The position numbers and the translations under genes were made by a program. A stretch of DNA of 64,000 nucleotides, taken from contig NZ_RDBL01000002.1 of assembly GCF_008042035.1 (NCBI RefSeq), positions 202,186 through 266,185 on the forward strand, written 5' to 3'. Below the pieces are notes generated by a model, which was given only the letters and a program-made list of their open reading frames with translations, did not search any database and was not told the origin of the DNA. The stretch comes from Streptomyces sp. col6. GTDB lineage: Bacteria > Actinomycetota > Actinomycetes > Streptomycetales > Streptomycetaceae. Shown piece by piece: positions 17,458 through 25,444 of this stretch. The stretch's first letter is position 1, and each line of letters starts with the position of its first letter.

Positions 17458-17993
17458 AGGAGCTTGATGTCCTGTCCCTCCACCTCACCGGACACCGCTT
17501 CCAGCCGCTCCTTGACGGAGTTGAGGACCTGGACCTCGTGCTCGCTGAGCCCCGAGAGGACCGAGCGCTGCTCGACCGCCAGCAGGTCCACCGGGTGGCC
17601 GGCCTCACGTAGTGCGTGCAGGGCGTCGAAGGTCATGGCTACCGGTACCTCGTTCCCGTAGTGCGGCCAGTCCAGCGTGACGCCGGCCGGTCCGATCGAA
17701 CACTCCGCGACCGCCGCCGCGAGGGCGCCGATGGCCTCGGGAGTCTCCTGCCGCTTCCGCTCCCCGGCGGGCAGCGGCGGCCAGATCCCCTGGACCAGAA
17801 CGCCCTGGGCGTACAGCCGCGCAATCATTTCCGTACGGTTCGACGCGCCCGTTCTTCGGAGCATGTTGCATAAATGGGCCGCCACCGTGTGCGGGCTGAT
17901 GCAGAGAGCTTCGGCGATATCCCGGTTCGAGGAGCCGGCGGCCACGAGCGAAGCAATGAGAATCTCACGCCTGGTCAAACCCTTTACCCCCAT
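17454..17993 (-). CDS. LuxR-type regulator with a C-terminal domain homologous to the RiPP precursor leader
   Basis: 179 aa. Residues 1-65 form a LuxR/GerE helix-turn-helix at the N-terminus (LTRREILIASLVAAGSSNRDIAEAL, ISPHTVAAHL), an unusual position for this domain. Residues 127-174 align without gaps to residues 8-55 of the 65-aa peptide encoded divergently at 18200, with 28 of 48 identities counted by eye. The alignment includes PVDLL, GLS, EV, VL, RL, AVS and VEGQ. After VEGQ it ends in DIKLL instead of the Cys-terminated core. Codon 41 is TTA (17871-17873), the bldA-dependent leucine codon, which suggests developmental control. It heads the leftward operon with the cyclase, peptidase, GAF and ATP-grasp genes. 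Confidence 0.85.
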   Translation of the reverse strand: MGVKGLTRREILIASLVAAGSSNRDIAEALCISPHTVAAHLCNMLRRTGASNRTEMIARLYAQGVLVQGIWPPLPAGERKRQETPEAIGALAAAVAECSIGPAGVTLDWPHYGNEVPVAMTFDALHALREAGHPVDLLAVEQRSVLSGLSEHEVQVLNSVKERLEAVSGEVEGQDIKLL

Positions 17994-18199
17994 TGTGGTG
18001 AGCGAAGCATGGGCCGGCAGAGGAAATACCTCACTCCCGGGGGTCAGAGTAGCTGCGGGTCATGTTCCGGACAAGAACGCCTTGAGCGGGATCACACGCC
18101 CACCGGATTCATAGTCGATCGGGGGATAGGAAGCCGGGTTGCGCCGGAGCAGCCTTGCCGTTGCACCAGCCCGTGACCGTCTCCATGAAGGAGTGACCC
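17994..18199. promoter_or_regulatory. Divergent promoter region of the putative RiPP locus
   Basis: 206 nt between the regulator start and the precursor start. It must hold both promoters. I found no perfect palindrome that would mark an operator. It is locally richer in A/T than the flanking genes. An AAGGAG ribosome-binding site sits at about 18188-18193, seven bases before the precursor ATG. Confidence 0.6.
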
Positions 18200-18397
18200 A
18201 TGTCGCAAGCACCCCTCGACGCGCTGCGCAGTGCCGGCACCCCGGTCGACCTGCTGTCGGACTCCGAGCGCGAGATCTTCAACGGCCTCAGCCCGGACGA
18301 GGTCGCGGTCCTCGGCTCGATCCAGGCCCGGCTCAACGCGGTGTCGGCCGCGGTCGAGGGCCAGGTGAACGACAACCAGGTCAACGTCCTCTGCTGA
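18200..18397 (+). CDS. Putative RiPP precursor peptide, C-terminal Cys
   Basis: A 65-aa acidic peptide with a strong ribosome-binding site (AAGGAG). Residues 8-55 form a leader-like helical region (PVDLL, GLSPDEVAVLGSI, VEGQ) that is also found at the C-terminus of the divergent regulator. The tail after VEGQ, VNDNQVNVLC, is the presumed core. It contains no Ser or Thr and ends in Cys. The following genes encode a radical SAM/SPASM enzyme, an EpiD-like flavoprotein that should decarboxylate a C-terminal Cys, an exporter and a B12-type radical SAM enzyme. The gene order and the tail chemistry support a precursor. I do not recognise a characterised family. Confidence 0.82.
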   Translation: MSQAPLDALRSAGTPVDLLSDSEREIFNGLSPDEVAVLGSIQARLNAVSAAVEGQVNDNQVNVLC

Positions 18398-18407
18398 TAC
18401 CGGCCCT

Positions 18408-18441
18408 GGCGGGCCCGGCGGCCACGGCCGCCGGGCCCGCC
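18408..18441 (+). terminator. Perfect 15-bp hairpin between the precursor and the maturase genes
   Basis: GGCGGGCCCGGCGGC (18408-18422) and its exact complement (18427-18441) flank the loop CACG. It starts 10 nt after the precursor stop. A hairpin here often acts as a leaky terminator or mRNA stabiliser, so that precursor transcript exceeds enzyme transcript. It may also slow RNA decay. Confidence 0.75.
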
Positions 18442-18491
18442 GGAGAGGACGCACCGGACCGCCGTGCGCCCGGACACCCAGTGGGAGCGTG

Positions 18492-19859
18492 ATGATGGAC
18501 CAAGTCAGCAGATACCTGGTGCTGAGCGACCGCGCGTACGCCGACACCACCGGCGTCCCGGTACGGCTCGCCTACAGCACCCGCACCGCGAGCACCGTGG
18601 CGGTGGACCTCCCCACCGCGCGGGCCCTGGAGGCCGGCGACGCCGCGGCGCTCTCCCCGGCCTGGACCGGCGCCCTGCGCGCGGCGCAGCTGCTCGTACC
18701 GGCCGGTGAGGACGAGCTGTCCGCCGTGCTCGACCGCAACCGGCAGGCGTCGGCGGACCGTTCGGCGGTGCACATCGCCCTGCTGCCGACCTCCTACTGC
18801 AACATGGGCTGCGCCTACTGCGGCCAGGAGCACACCCGGGGCGGCCTCTCCCGCACCCACCGCAGCCGGGTGAGCGACCGCGTGCTGCGCGCCGTGAACG
18901 CCCCGGAGACGCGCAGCGCCCGTATCGACTGGTTCGGGGCCGAACCGATGATGGGCTACGCGGTCATCCGCGACCTCGCCCCCCGGTTCGTCGAGGCCGC
19001 CGCCGAGCGCGGGGTCGCCTACTCCTCGGTGATCGTCACCAACGGATCCCTCCTGAACCCCACGAAAATCAACACGCTCATCCGTTCCTGCGGTGTCACC
19101 CATTTCGAGATCACGATCGACGGGCCGCCGGATATACACAATGAACACCGGCCGCTGAAAAGCGGACGCGGATCTTTCTGGAACATCGTGCGCGCCGTAC
19201 GCGCGGTACTCGACGAACCGGATCTGGGTCCCACCCATTTCTCGTTCCGGACGAATGTCGACGTACACAACCAGGACTCCGTCCCCCGTTATGTCGAGCT
19301 GATGGCGGAGTTGGGTTTCAGCCACCCCCGCGTCTCCTTCTCGATCGCTCCCGTCCACTCCTGGGGGAACGACATATCGGCGATCGAGGTGTCCAAGCAC
19401 GAGTTCGCCGAACGCGAGACGGGGTGGCTCAGGCTCCTCTCCGAGCACGGGCTGCACACCCAGCTGCTGCCGACCACCGCGCGGAAGGTCCTCTGCCCCG
19501 CCACGACCCGCTCCTCCGAGATCATCAGCAGCACCGGCAACATCTTCTCGTGCAGCGAGTACCCCCTCGTCCCCGAGGCCGAGAACACCCTCGCGCTGAC
19601 GCACATCGACCGGGCGGGTACCGAACCGGTCCGGCCGCTGGGCCCCTTCGACGGCTGGAACGAGGAGATCGCCGCGGGCAGCACCTGGTGCAAGGGCTGT
19701 GTCTTCATGCCCACCTGCGGCGGCTCCTGTCCCAAGGCCTGGCAGGAGGGCCATCCGCCCTGCCCCGGCTACAAGTACAACGTCCAGGACCGGCTGGATC
19801 TCATCGCCGCCCAGTGCGGCCTGCGCGACGCGGCCGGTGAGCCCGCCGGAGCCCGCTGA
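18492..19859 (+). CDS. Radical SAM/SPASM peptide maturase
   Basis: A 455-aa iron-sulfur enzyme. Residues 1-90 resemble the N-terminal peptide-binding region of SPASM maturases (RLAYSTRTASTVAVDL, LLVPAGEDE). The SAM-cluster motif CNMGCAYC has Cys103, 107 and 110. SPASM cysteines for auxiliary clusters lie in the C-terminal third (LCPATT, SCSEY, WCKGCVFMPTCGGSCPKAW, CPGYKYN). It probably makes a C-C or thioether link, or another radical change, on the adjacent peptide. The start is GTG 18489, ATG 18492 or ATG 18495; GGGAG at 18483-18487 fits the ATGs. Bases about 19030-19350 are less GC-rich and use rarer codons (AAA, ATA), a possible sign of transfer. Its stop overlaps the next start (TGATG). 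Confidence 0.88.
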   Translation: MMDQVSRYLVLSDRAYADTTGVPVRLAYSTRTASTVAVDLPTARALEAGDAAALSPAWTGALRAAQLLVPAGEDELSAVLDRNRQASADRSAVHIALLPTSYCNMGCAYCGQEHTRGGLSRTHRSRVSDRVLRAVNAPETRSARIDWFGAEPMMGYAVIRDLAPRFVEAAAERGVAYSSVIVTNGSLLNPTKINTLIRSCGVTHFEITIDGPPDIHNEHRPLKSGRGSFWNIVRAVRAVLDEPDLGPTHFSFRTNVDVHNQDSVPRYVELMAELGFSHPRVSFSIAPVHSWGNDISAIEVSKHEFAERETGWLRLLSEHGLHTQLLPTTARKVLCPATTRSSEIISSTGNIFSCSEYPLVPEAENTLALTHIDRAGTEPVRPLGPFDGWNEEIAAGSTWCKGCVFMPTCGGSCPKAWQEGHPPCPGYKYNVQDRLDLIAAQCGLRDAAGEPAGAR

Positions 19860-20452
19860 TGACGGCGGCGGCCGGCCCGGACACCCCGCGCCGGCTGCTC
19901 ATCGGGGTGTGCGGCTCCGGCAACGTACTCGCCGTTCCGCAGTACCTCATGGCGCTGCGCACGGGCCTCGGACCCGGTGTCGAGATCCGTATGGCCATGA
20001 CCCGCTCCGCCGCCGCGCTGATCCCGGCCGCGACCATGCGGCTGCTGTGCCGGGACGTCTACTGCGACGGGGAGGACGAACTGACGACCGGTCATGTCGC
20101 CCCCGCCGTCTGGGCGGACCGCTTCGTCGTCCTGCCCGCCACCGCCAACATGCTCGGCCAGGCCGCCAACGGACTCGCCTCGGGGCTCCTCAGTTCCGCG
20201 CTGCTCGCCCATGAACGCCCGGTGGTGTTCTTCCCGAGCATGAACAGCCTGATGTGGGAGCGCCCCGCGGTCCGCCGCAATGTGGACCGGCTGCGCGCGG
20301 ACGGCCATGCTGTCGTGGACCCGGTGCCCGCCGCCGGCTGGCAGATCTCCGCGTGCGACGTACGCAAGAACCTGGGACTGCCGCCGCCCGCGACCGTGAC
20401 GGCGGTGATCGGCGAGTTCCTGGACATGCCGGTCGGCCCGCTCGGCGGCTGA
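19859..20452 (+). CDS. HFCD-family flavoprotein, EpiD/LanD-like peptidyl-cysteine decarboxylase
   Basis: A 197-aa FMN enzyme of the homo-oligomeric flavin-containing Cys decarboxylase family. His79, the presumed catalytic base, lies 14 residues before the conserved Pro of PATANMLGQAANG (93-105), exactly as in EpiD. PSMN (126-129) is the second substrate-binding motif. Family members oxidatively decarboxylate a C-terminal Cys to an enethiol (lantibiotic/linaridin aminovinyl-Cys) or act in CoA synthesis. The Cys-terminated precursor encoded two genes upstream makes the peptide role far more likely. The ATG overlaps the radical SAM stop. Confidence 0.87.
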   Translation: MTAAAGPDTPRRLLIGVCGSGNVLAVPQYLMALRTGLGPGVEIRMAMTRSAAALIPAATMRLLCRDVYCDGEDELTTGHVAPAVWADRFVVLPATANMLGQAANGLASGLLSSALLAHERPVVFFPSMNSLMWERPAVRRNVDRLRADGHAVVDPVPAAGWQISACDVRKNLGLPPPATVTAVIGEFLDMPVGPLGG

Positions 20453-20478
20453 GCACCCCACCAGCACTAGGAGGAGAC

Positions 20479-21846
20479 GTGGCAGCAGCCGGACACCGGA
20501 TCCGTACGGCACTGACGGGCGGACCCATGTCCGTGAGCGGCTTCCGGCTGCTGCTCGCCGGACAGCTCTCCTCCACGGTCGGCGACTACTGCTACGCCGT
20601 CGCGCTGCCCTGGCTGATCCTCTCCGGCGACGGCGGCCCGGTCCTGCTCGGCACGGTCCTGGCCTGCTACGGCATCCCCCGCGTCGTCACCATTCCGCTC
20701 GGCGGGGTGGTGGCCGACCGGATCGGCGGCCGGCGAGTCATGCTCATGACCGACCTGGTGCGCGCGGTGGCCGTCGGCACCCTCGCGGTGCTCGCCTCGG
20801 CCGGGACGCCGACGCTGGGTCAGCTCGCCCCCATCGCCGTCGTCCTGGGCGCCTGCTCCGGCATGTTCATCCCCGCCTCGTACACCCTCCTGCCCGCCCT
20901 GCTGCGCAAGGAGGACCTGGGCCGGGGCAACGCCCTGTCGACCATGGTCAACCAGGTCGGCGGGCTCCTCGGACCCACCGCGGGCGGCGCCCTGGTGGCC
21001 GCCTTCGACGCGGGCCCGGCGCTCACGGTCGACGCCGCGTCCTTCCTTGTGTCGGCGCTGGTCCTCTCCCGGATACGCTCCGGCGCGGACGCGCCGCAGC
21101 ACGACGGGTCCGACGCCACCGACGAGGCCCCGGCCCGCAAGGTGTCCTTCCCGGAACTCCTGCGCCACGGACGGCTGCTGCACGTCGTGCTGGTAGTGGC
21201 CCTCGTCTGCAACCTGGCCTTCAACGGCACGATCGAGGTGGCGCTGCCCGAACTGGCCCACCAGGGCATGGGCGCCACCGGCTACGGGATTCTGCTCACC
21301 TGTCTGAGCCTGGGCGGGCTGGCCGGTTCCCTGGTCGCCGCCCGCAGCCGTCCGGTGGAGTCGCCCGCCTATCTGTTCGCCGCGCTCGCGGTCGTCATGG
21401 GCATCGCGCTGGGCGCCGTTCCGTACGCCGGGGGCCTGGCCGGCGCCGCGGTGTGCGTCTGTGTCTACGCCCTGGCCAGCGGCTGGCAGAACATCGTCGT
21501 GGTGACGATGCTCCAGGTCTGGGCGCCGTCCGCGCTCATCGGCCGGGTCATGAGCCTGGTGATGCTGGCCGTCATGGGCACCTTCCCGATCTCCGTCGCG
21601 GTGGCCGGCTTCGGGGTCCGCCACCTCGGCGCGGCCCCCTTCTTCCCGGTGGCGGGCGGGGCCATCGCCCTCACCGTGCTGGCCGCGCTCACCCAGCGGG
21701 TGTTCCGCGACCACCGCGCCGACACCGAGTACGCCCCGCCGGTCCCCGTACCCGCCGGTGCCACCGCAGCCGGGCCCGCACCCGGTGTGCCGGCCGCCCG
21801 CTCCACGCATCCAGGGCAGGACAACAGTCAGGAGTCACAGCGATGA
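20479..21846 (+). CDS. MFS transporter, probable peptide exporter
   Basis: 455 aa with about 12 hydrophobic segments, of the EntS/MFS_3 type. MFS signatures are GGVVADRIGGRRVMLMTDLVRA between helices 2 and 3, and a related pattern in the second half. GTG at 20479 follows AGGAGG at 5 nt. The C-terminal about 45 residues are a Pro/Ala-rich cytosolic tail. Between two maturase genes, and with its stop overlapping the next start (ATGA), it is likely to export the finished product or confer self-resistance. Confidence 0.85.
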   Translation: MAAAGHRIRTALTGGPMSVSGFRLLLAGQLSSTVGDYCYAVALPWLILSGDGGPVLLGTVLACYGIPRVVTIPLGGVVADRIGGRRVMLMTDLVRAVAVGTLAVLASAGTPTLGQLAPIAVVLGACSGMFIPASYTLLPALLRKEDLGRGNALSTMVNQVGGLLGPTAGGALVAAFDAGPALTVDAASFLVSALVLSRIRSGADAPQHDGSDATDEAPARKVSFPELLRHGRLLHVVLVVALVCNLAFNGTIEVALPELAHQGMGATGYGILLTCLSLGGLAGSLVAARSRPVESPAYLFAALAVVMGIALGAVPYAGGLAGAAVCVCVYALASGWQNIVVVTMLQVWAPSALIGRVMSLVMLAVMGTFPISVAVAGFGVRHLGAAPFFPVAGGAIALTVLAALTQRVFRDHRADTEYAPPVPVPAGATAAGPAPGVPAARSTHPGQDNSQESQR

Positions 21847-24044
21847 GCGTGCTCGTCCCGTTGGGCATGCCGCGGTTCGAGGGGGACCCCGACCACGGCC
21901 GGCGGCAGGGCCGGGGCACCGGCAACACCGCGTACCTGCTGGTCAATCCGCCGGTGACGGACCCGACGACCGCTTACCACTCGATCCCGTACCTGGTGGG
22001 CGCCGCCAGGGCGGCCGGCCACACCGAGTACGCCTGTGTGGACGCCAATCTCGACGCCTTCACCTATCTCGCCGACCCCGCACGCTTCGGCGCCGCCCTT
22101 ACGGCCGCCCGCGCCCTGCGCGCCGAGATCGAGGCCAGGTCCGGCGCCCCCCGCCGCCACGACGAGATCCGCTACCGGCAGGCCCTGGCCGCCGAGGGCC
22201 TGACCGCCACTTCGGCGCGCGACGCGATCCGCGTGTTCCAGGACCCCGAGGACTTCTACCACCCGCCGACCTACGCCCAGGCGGTCGCGGTGACGAGCCG
22301 GTGGTGGGAGCTGATCGCGCTGGAGATGCCGCCCGGCACGGCGGACGGCTTCTCGATGCGGGTGAAGTCCGCCGTCAACCTGTGCAGCACGGCGGACCTG
22401 TCCGACCCCGAGGTCCCGGCGGCCGTGGCCCGCCCCTTCGAGGGGTACTTCGCCGACGAGTTCGTCCCGAAGCTGCGCGAACGCCCCTGGGCGGTGGTGG
22501 GACTCTCGGTCAACTACACCAGTCAGCTGCCCGTCGCCCTGCGGATGGCCCGCCTGATCCGGACCGTGCTGCCCGGCGCGGTGATCGTCTTCGGCGGCAC
22601 CGAGGTCGGTGACGTGGTCAAGTACGCCGACGACCCGGCGGCGGTGTGGCGGGTCTTCCAGGACGCCGACCTGATCGTTCCGGGCGAGGGCGAGAGCGCC
22701 CTCATCGGCATCCTCGACGCGGTCGGGAACGGCGCGGTACGGGGCGGGGACGCCTTCGAGGGCATCGGCGGCGTGATGACCAGGCGCCGGCCGGACCCCG
22801 TCATCGCGTACGGCAGCGTGGCGACGCTCGACACCCCGGCGTACGACGTGTGGGACTGGGACCGGTACTGGTCGCCCGAACCGGTGATCCTCTACAGCCC
22901 GACCCGGGGGTGCTACTGGAACAAGTGCACCTTCTGCGACTACGGCCTCAACACCGACCGGCCGACCTCGCCCTCGCGCGAACGCCCCGTCGACGCCGTG
23001 CTCCAGGACCTGCGGGAGGTGAGCCGCTACGGCAGGACCCTCTACTTCGCGGTGGACGCGATGTCCCCGCGCTATCTGCGCACCCTGGCCGCCGCCCTCG
23101 CGGCATCCTCCCTGGACCTGCGGTGGTCCGCCGAACTGCGGCTGGAGCGGACGTTTCCCAAGCGCGCCGTCGGTGAACTTCTCGCGGCCTCCGGCTGTGT
23201 GGCGGTCTCCTTCGGCTACGAGTCGGGCAGCCAGCGGGTCCTCGACCTCATCGACAAGGGGGTGCGGATCGACGCCGTCCCGGACGTCCTGGCCGAGCTG
23301 GCGCGCAACGGCATCGCCGCGCAGATGATGGGCTTCACCGGCTTCCCCACCGAGACCCGGGACGAGGCGCTGGAGACGTACGAGTTCCTCCGGCACCACG
23401 AGAAGCTGTGGACGACCGCCGGTATCGGCCTGTTCGCGCTGACACCCGGCTCCATCGTCGCCAAGGACCCCGGCCGGTTCGGCATCGAACTCCTGCCGCT
23501 CTCCGCCTCCGACGACATCCGGCGCTATGTGCCCTGGCGCGACCGCCGGACCGGGGAGGTGCACTGGCCGGAGTCCGAGGATCCCCGCGTCCCGCGCGAA
23601 CGCAGCGCCGGCTTCCGCAGGACCAGCTTCGACCGCCCCTTCGTCGGCGGCATCGACGCCGCGCACACCCTGCTGTACCACGCCCGCTTCGGCCGGGGGC
23701 TGCTGCCCGAGGCCCCCGAGGGCGCCGCCCGCGACGAGGAACCCCGCGTCCGCCTGGTCGAGGAACCGGTCGTGACCATCCCGTTCGCCTCCGTCGAGGG
23801 ACTGACCGGCGTCGACGACCTGATGGCGCAGGTCAGCCGGCGCAGCCGGGCACACCTGGACACCACGTCCGGCGGATACGGGGAATGGCTCGACGGGACC
23901 GGCACGGCCCGCCCCGGTGCCTGCGGGGTCCTCGTCCTCGCCCACGGCGACCTCGTCGAGGTGCCCGCCGGGGTGGACTTCGGCACGGACAACGCCATGA
24001 CCCGCGCCCTGCGCCTGATGCTCGCGACGCAGGCCCGCGCCTGA
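21843..24044 (+). CDS. Cobalamin-binding radical SAM enzyme
   Basis: A 733-aa enzyme. An N-terminal region (about 25-330) includes a Rossmann-like B12-binding domain (VGLSVNYTSQLPVALRMARLIRT, VIVFGGTEVGD). The radical SAM domain carries CYWNKCTFC with Cys357, 361 and 364. A long C-terminal extension follows (about 560-733). B12-type radical SAM proteins usually methylate unactivated carbons, or sometimes rearrange rings. It could C-methylate Val/Asn/Leu in the core or help form a ring. It is the last gene of the precursor operon, ATGA-coupled to the exporter. Confidence 0.86.
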   Translation: MSVLVPLGMPRFEGDPDHGRRQGRGTGNTAYLLVNPPVTDPTTAYHSIPYLVGAARAAGHTEYACVDANLDAFTYLADPARFGAALTAARALRAEIEARSGAPRRHDEIRYRQALAAEGLTATSARDAIRVFQDPEDFYHPPTYAQAVAVTSRWWELIALEMPPGTADGFSMRVKSAVNLCSTADLSDPEVPAAVARPFEGYFADEFVPKLRERPWAVVGLSVNYTSQLPVALRMARLIRTVLPGAVIVFGGTEVGDVVKYADDPAAVWRVFQDADLIVPGEGESALIGILDAVGNGAVRGGDAFEGIGGVMTRRRPDPVIAYGSVATLDTPAYDVWDWDRYWSPEPVILYSPTRGCYWNKCTFCDYGLNTDRPTSPSRERPVDAVLQDLREVSRYGRTLYFAVDAMSPRYLRTLAAALAASSLDLRWSAELRLERTFPKRAVGELLAASGCVAVSFGYESGSQRVLDLIDKGVRIDAVPDVLAELARNGIAAQMMGFTGFPTETRDEALETYEFLRHHEKLWTTAGIGLFALTPGSIVAKDPGRFGIELLPLSASDDIRRYVPWRDRRTGEVHWPESEDPRVPRERSAGFRRTSFDRPFVGGIDAAHTLLYHARFGRGLLPEAPEGAARDEEPRVRLVEEPVVTIPFASVEGLTGVDDLMAQVSRRSRAHLDTTSGGYGEWLDGTGTARPGACGVLVLAHGDLVEVPAGVDFGTDNAMTRALRLMLATQARA

Positions 24045-24074
24045 GGCCGTCCGGGGCTGCCGGGCCGGCCGATT

Positions 24075-24091
24075 GAGACGCGAGGCGTCTC
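24075..24091. promoter_or_regulatory. Palindrome upstream of the thiolase gene, candidate operator
   Basis: A perfect inverted repeat GAGACGC-GAG-GCGTCTC lies about 100 nt before the thiolase start. The length and symmetry fit a TetR-type operator. It could also be a short terminator hairpin after the preceding operon. Confidence 0.4.
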
Positions 24092-24194
24092 GGTTCCGGG
24101 GAAACTGGGTATTGGACCGGCTCGGTCACCGGGTGCGAGGGTCGTGCCGGACCCCTGTCCACCGTCGCCCCGCCGCCCCCGGAAAGGCCACGCC

Positions 24195-25421
24195 GTGCCC
24201 GATCCTCTCGATGTCGTGATCTGCGAGCCCCTGCGTACCCCCATCGGCCGCTTCGGCGGGGTGTTCGCCGGGGAGAAGCCGGCTGCCCTCGCCGCTCGCG
24301 TCATCGCCGAGGTCGTCGCCCGGACCGGCATCGACCCGGACCGGGTCGACGAGGTGATCCTCGGTCACTCCTACCCCTCGGCCGAGGCCCCCGCGATCGG
24401 CCGGGTCGCCGCGCTGGACGCCGGGCTCCCGCAGTCGGTGACCGGTCTCCAGACCGACCGCCGCTGCGGCTCCGGGCTCCAGACGGTCCTGGACGCGGCC
24501 ATGCAGATCAGCGCAGGGTTCAGCGAGGTCGTCATCGCGGGCGGCGTCGACGTGATGAGCGGCGCCCCCTACTACACGCACGACGGCCGCTGGGGCATCA
24601 AGGGCCCCGGCCTCCAGCTCCACGACGCGCTCGCCCGGGGCCGCGTCACGGCCGGCGGCGTCCACCACCCGGTGCCCGGCGGCATGATCGAGACCGCCGA
24701 GAACCTGCGCCGCACGTACGGGATCAGCCGGGAGGACCAGGACGCGCTGGCCCTGCGCTCGCAGCGGCGGGCCGGGCGCGCGGTGGCCGAGGGCCGGTAC
24801 GAGAAGGAGATCGTCCCGGTCACGGTGCGGACCCGGAAGAGCGAGACGGTGGTCACCGCCGACGAGCACCCCCGCCCCGAGACCACCGCTGAACAGCTCG
24901 CCGCGCTGCGCCCGGTGATGCTGAAGTCCGACCCGGAGGCCACCGTCACCGCGGGCAACGCCAGCGGCCAGAACGACGCGGCGGCGGCCTGCCTGGTGAC
25001 GAGCGCCGCCACCGCCGAACGGCTCGGCCTCACCCCGCTGGTCCGGCTGGTCTCCTTCGCCCGCGCCGGGGTGCCCGCCGCCACCATGGGCCTCGGGCCC
25101 GTCCCCGCGACCCGGGCCGCGCTCGGCCGCGCCGGGCTCACACTCGACGATCTCGACCTGATCGAGCTGAACGAGGCGTTCGCCGCCCAGGTCCTCGCCT
25201 GCACCCGGGAGATGGGCCTCGGCGAGAAGGACCACGAGGAGCGGATCAACGTGAACGGCTCCGGCGTCTCGCTCGGTCACCCGGTCGGCGCCACCGGTGC
25301 CCGTATCCTCGCCACCCTCACCCGGGAGCTGCACCGCCGCGAGGCCCGCTACGGCCTGGAGACCATGTGCATCGGCGGCGGCCAGGGCCTCGCCGCGGTC
25401 TTCGAGCGCATCGCGCCCTGA
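24195..25421 (+). CDS. Acetyl-CoA C-acyltransferase (thiolase)
   Basis: A 408-aa degradative or biosynthetic thiolase. The nucleophilic Cys is in DRRCGSGLQ (about residue 95). The second active-site motifs are NEAFAAQ, SLGHPVGATGAR and a late Cys in TMCIGGGQG. GTG at 24195 is chosen because GGAAAGG lies 8 nt upstream and the family sequence begins directly after it. The in-frame ATG at 24144 would add a Pro/Arg-rich tail. It is a single gene. Confidence 0.92.
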   Translation: MPDPLDVVICEPLRTPIGRFGGVFAGEKPAALAARVIAEVVARTGIDPDRVDEVILGHSYPSAEAPAIGRVAALDAGLPQSVTGLQTDRRCGSGLQTVLDAAMQISAGFSEVVIAGGVDVMSGAPYYTHDGRWGIKGPGLQLHDALARGRVTAGGVHHPVPGGMIETAENLRRTYGISREDQDALALRSQRRAGRAVAEGRYEKEIVPVTVRTRKSETVVTADEHPRPETTAEQLAALRPVMLKSDPEATVTAGNASGQNDAAAACLVTSAATAERLGLTPLVRLVSFARAGVPAATMGLGPVPATRAALGRAGLTLDDLDLIELNEAFAAQVLACTREMGLGEKDHEERINVNGSGVSLGHPVGATGARILATLTRELHRREARYGLETMCIGGGQGLAAVFERIAP

Positions 25422-25444
25422 CGGGGCCGGGCCATGGGGGCGGC

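Noticed and set aside
18200..24044. Lanthipeptide or linaridin classification of the RiPP locus
   Set aside because: There is no LanB/LanM/LanC, CypH/CypL-like or other dehydratase gene and no Ser/Thr in the presumed core, although an EpiD-like enzyme is present.
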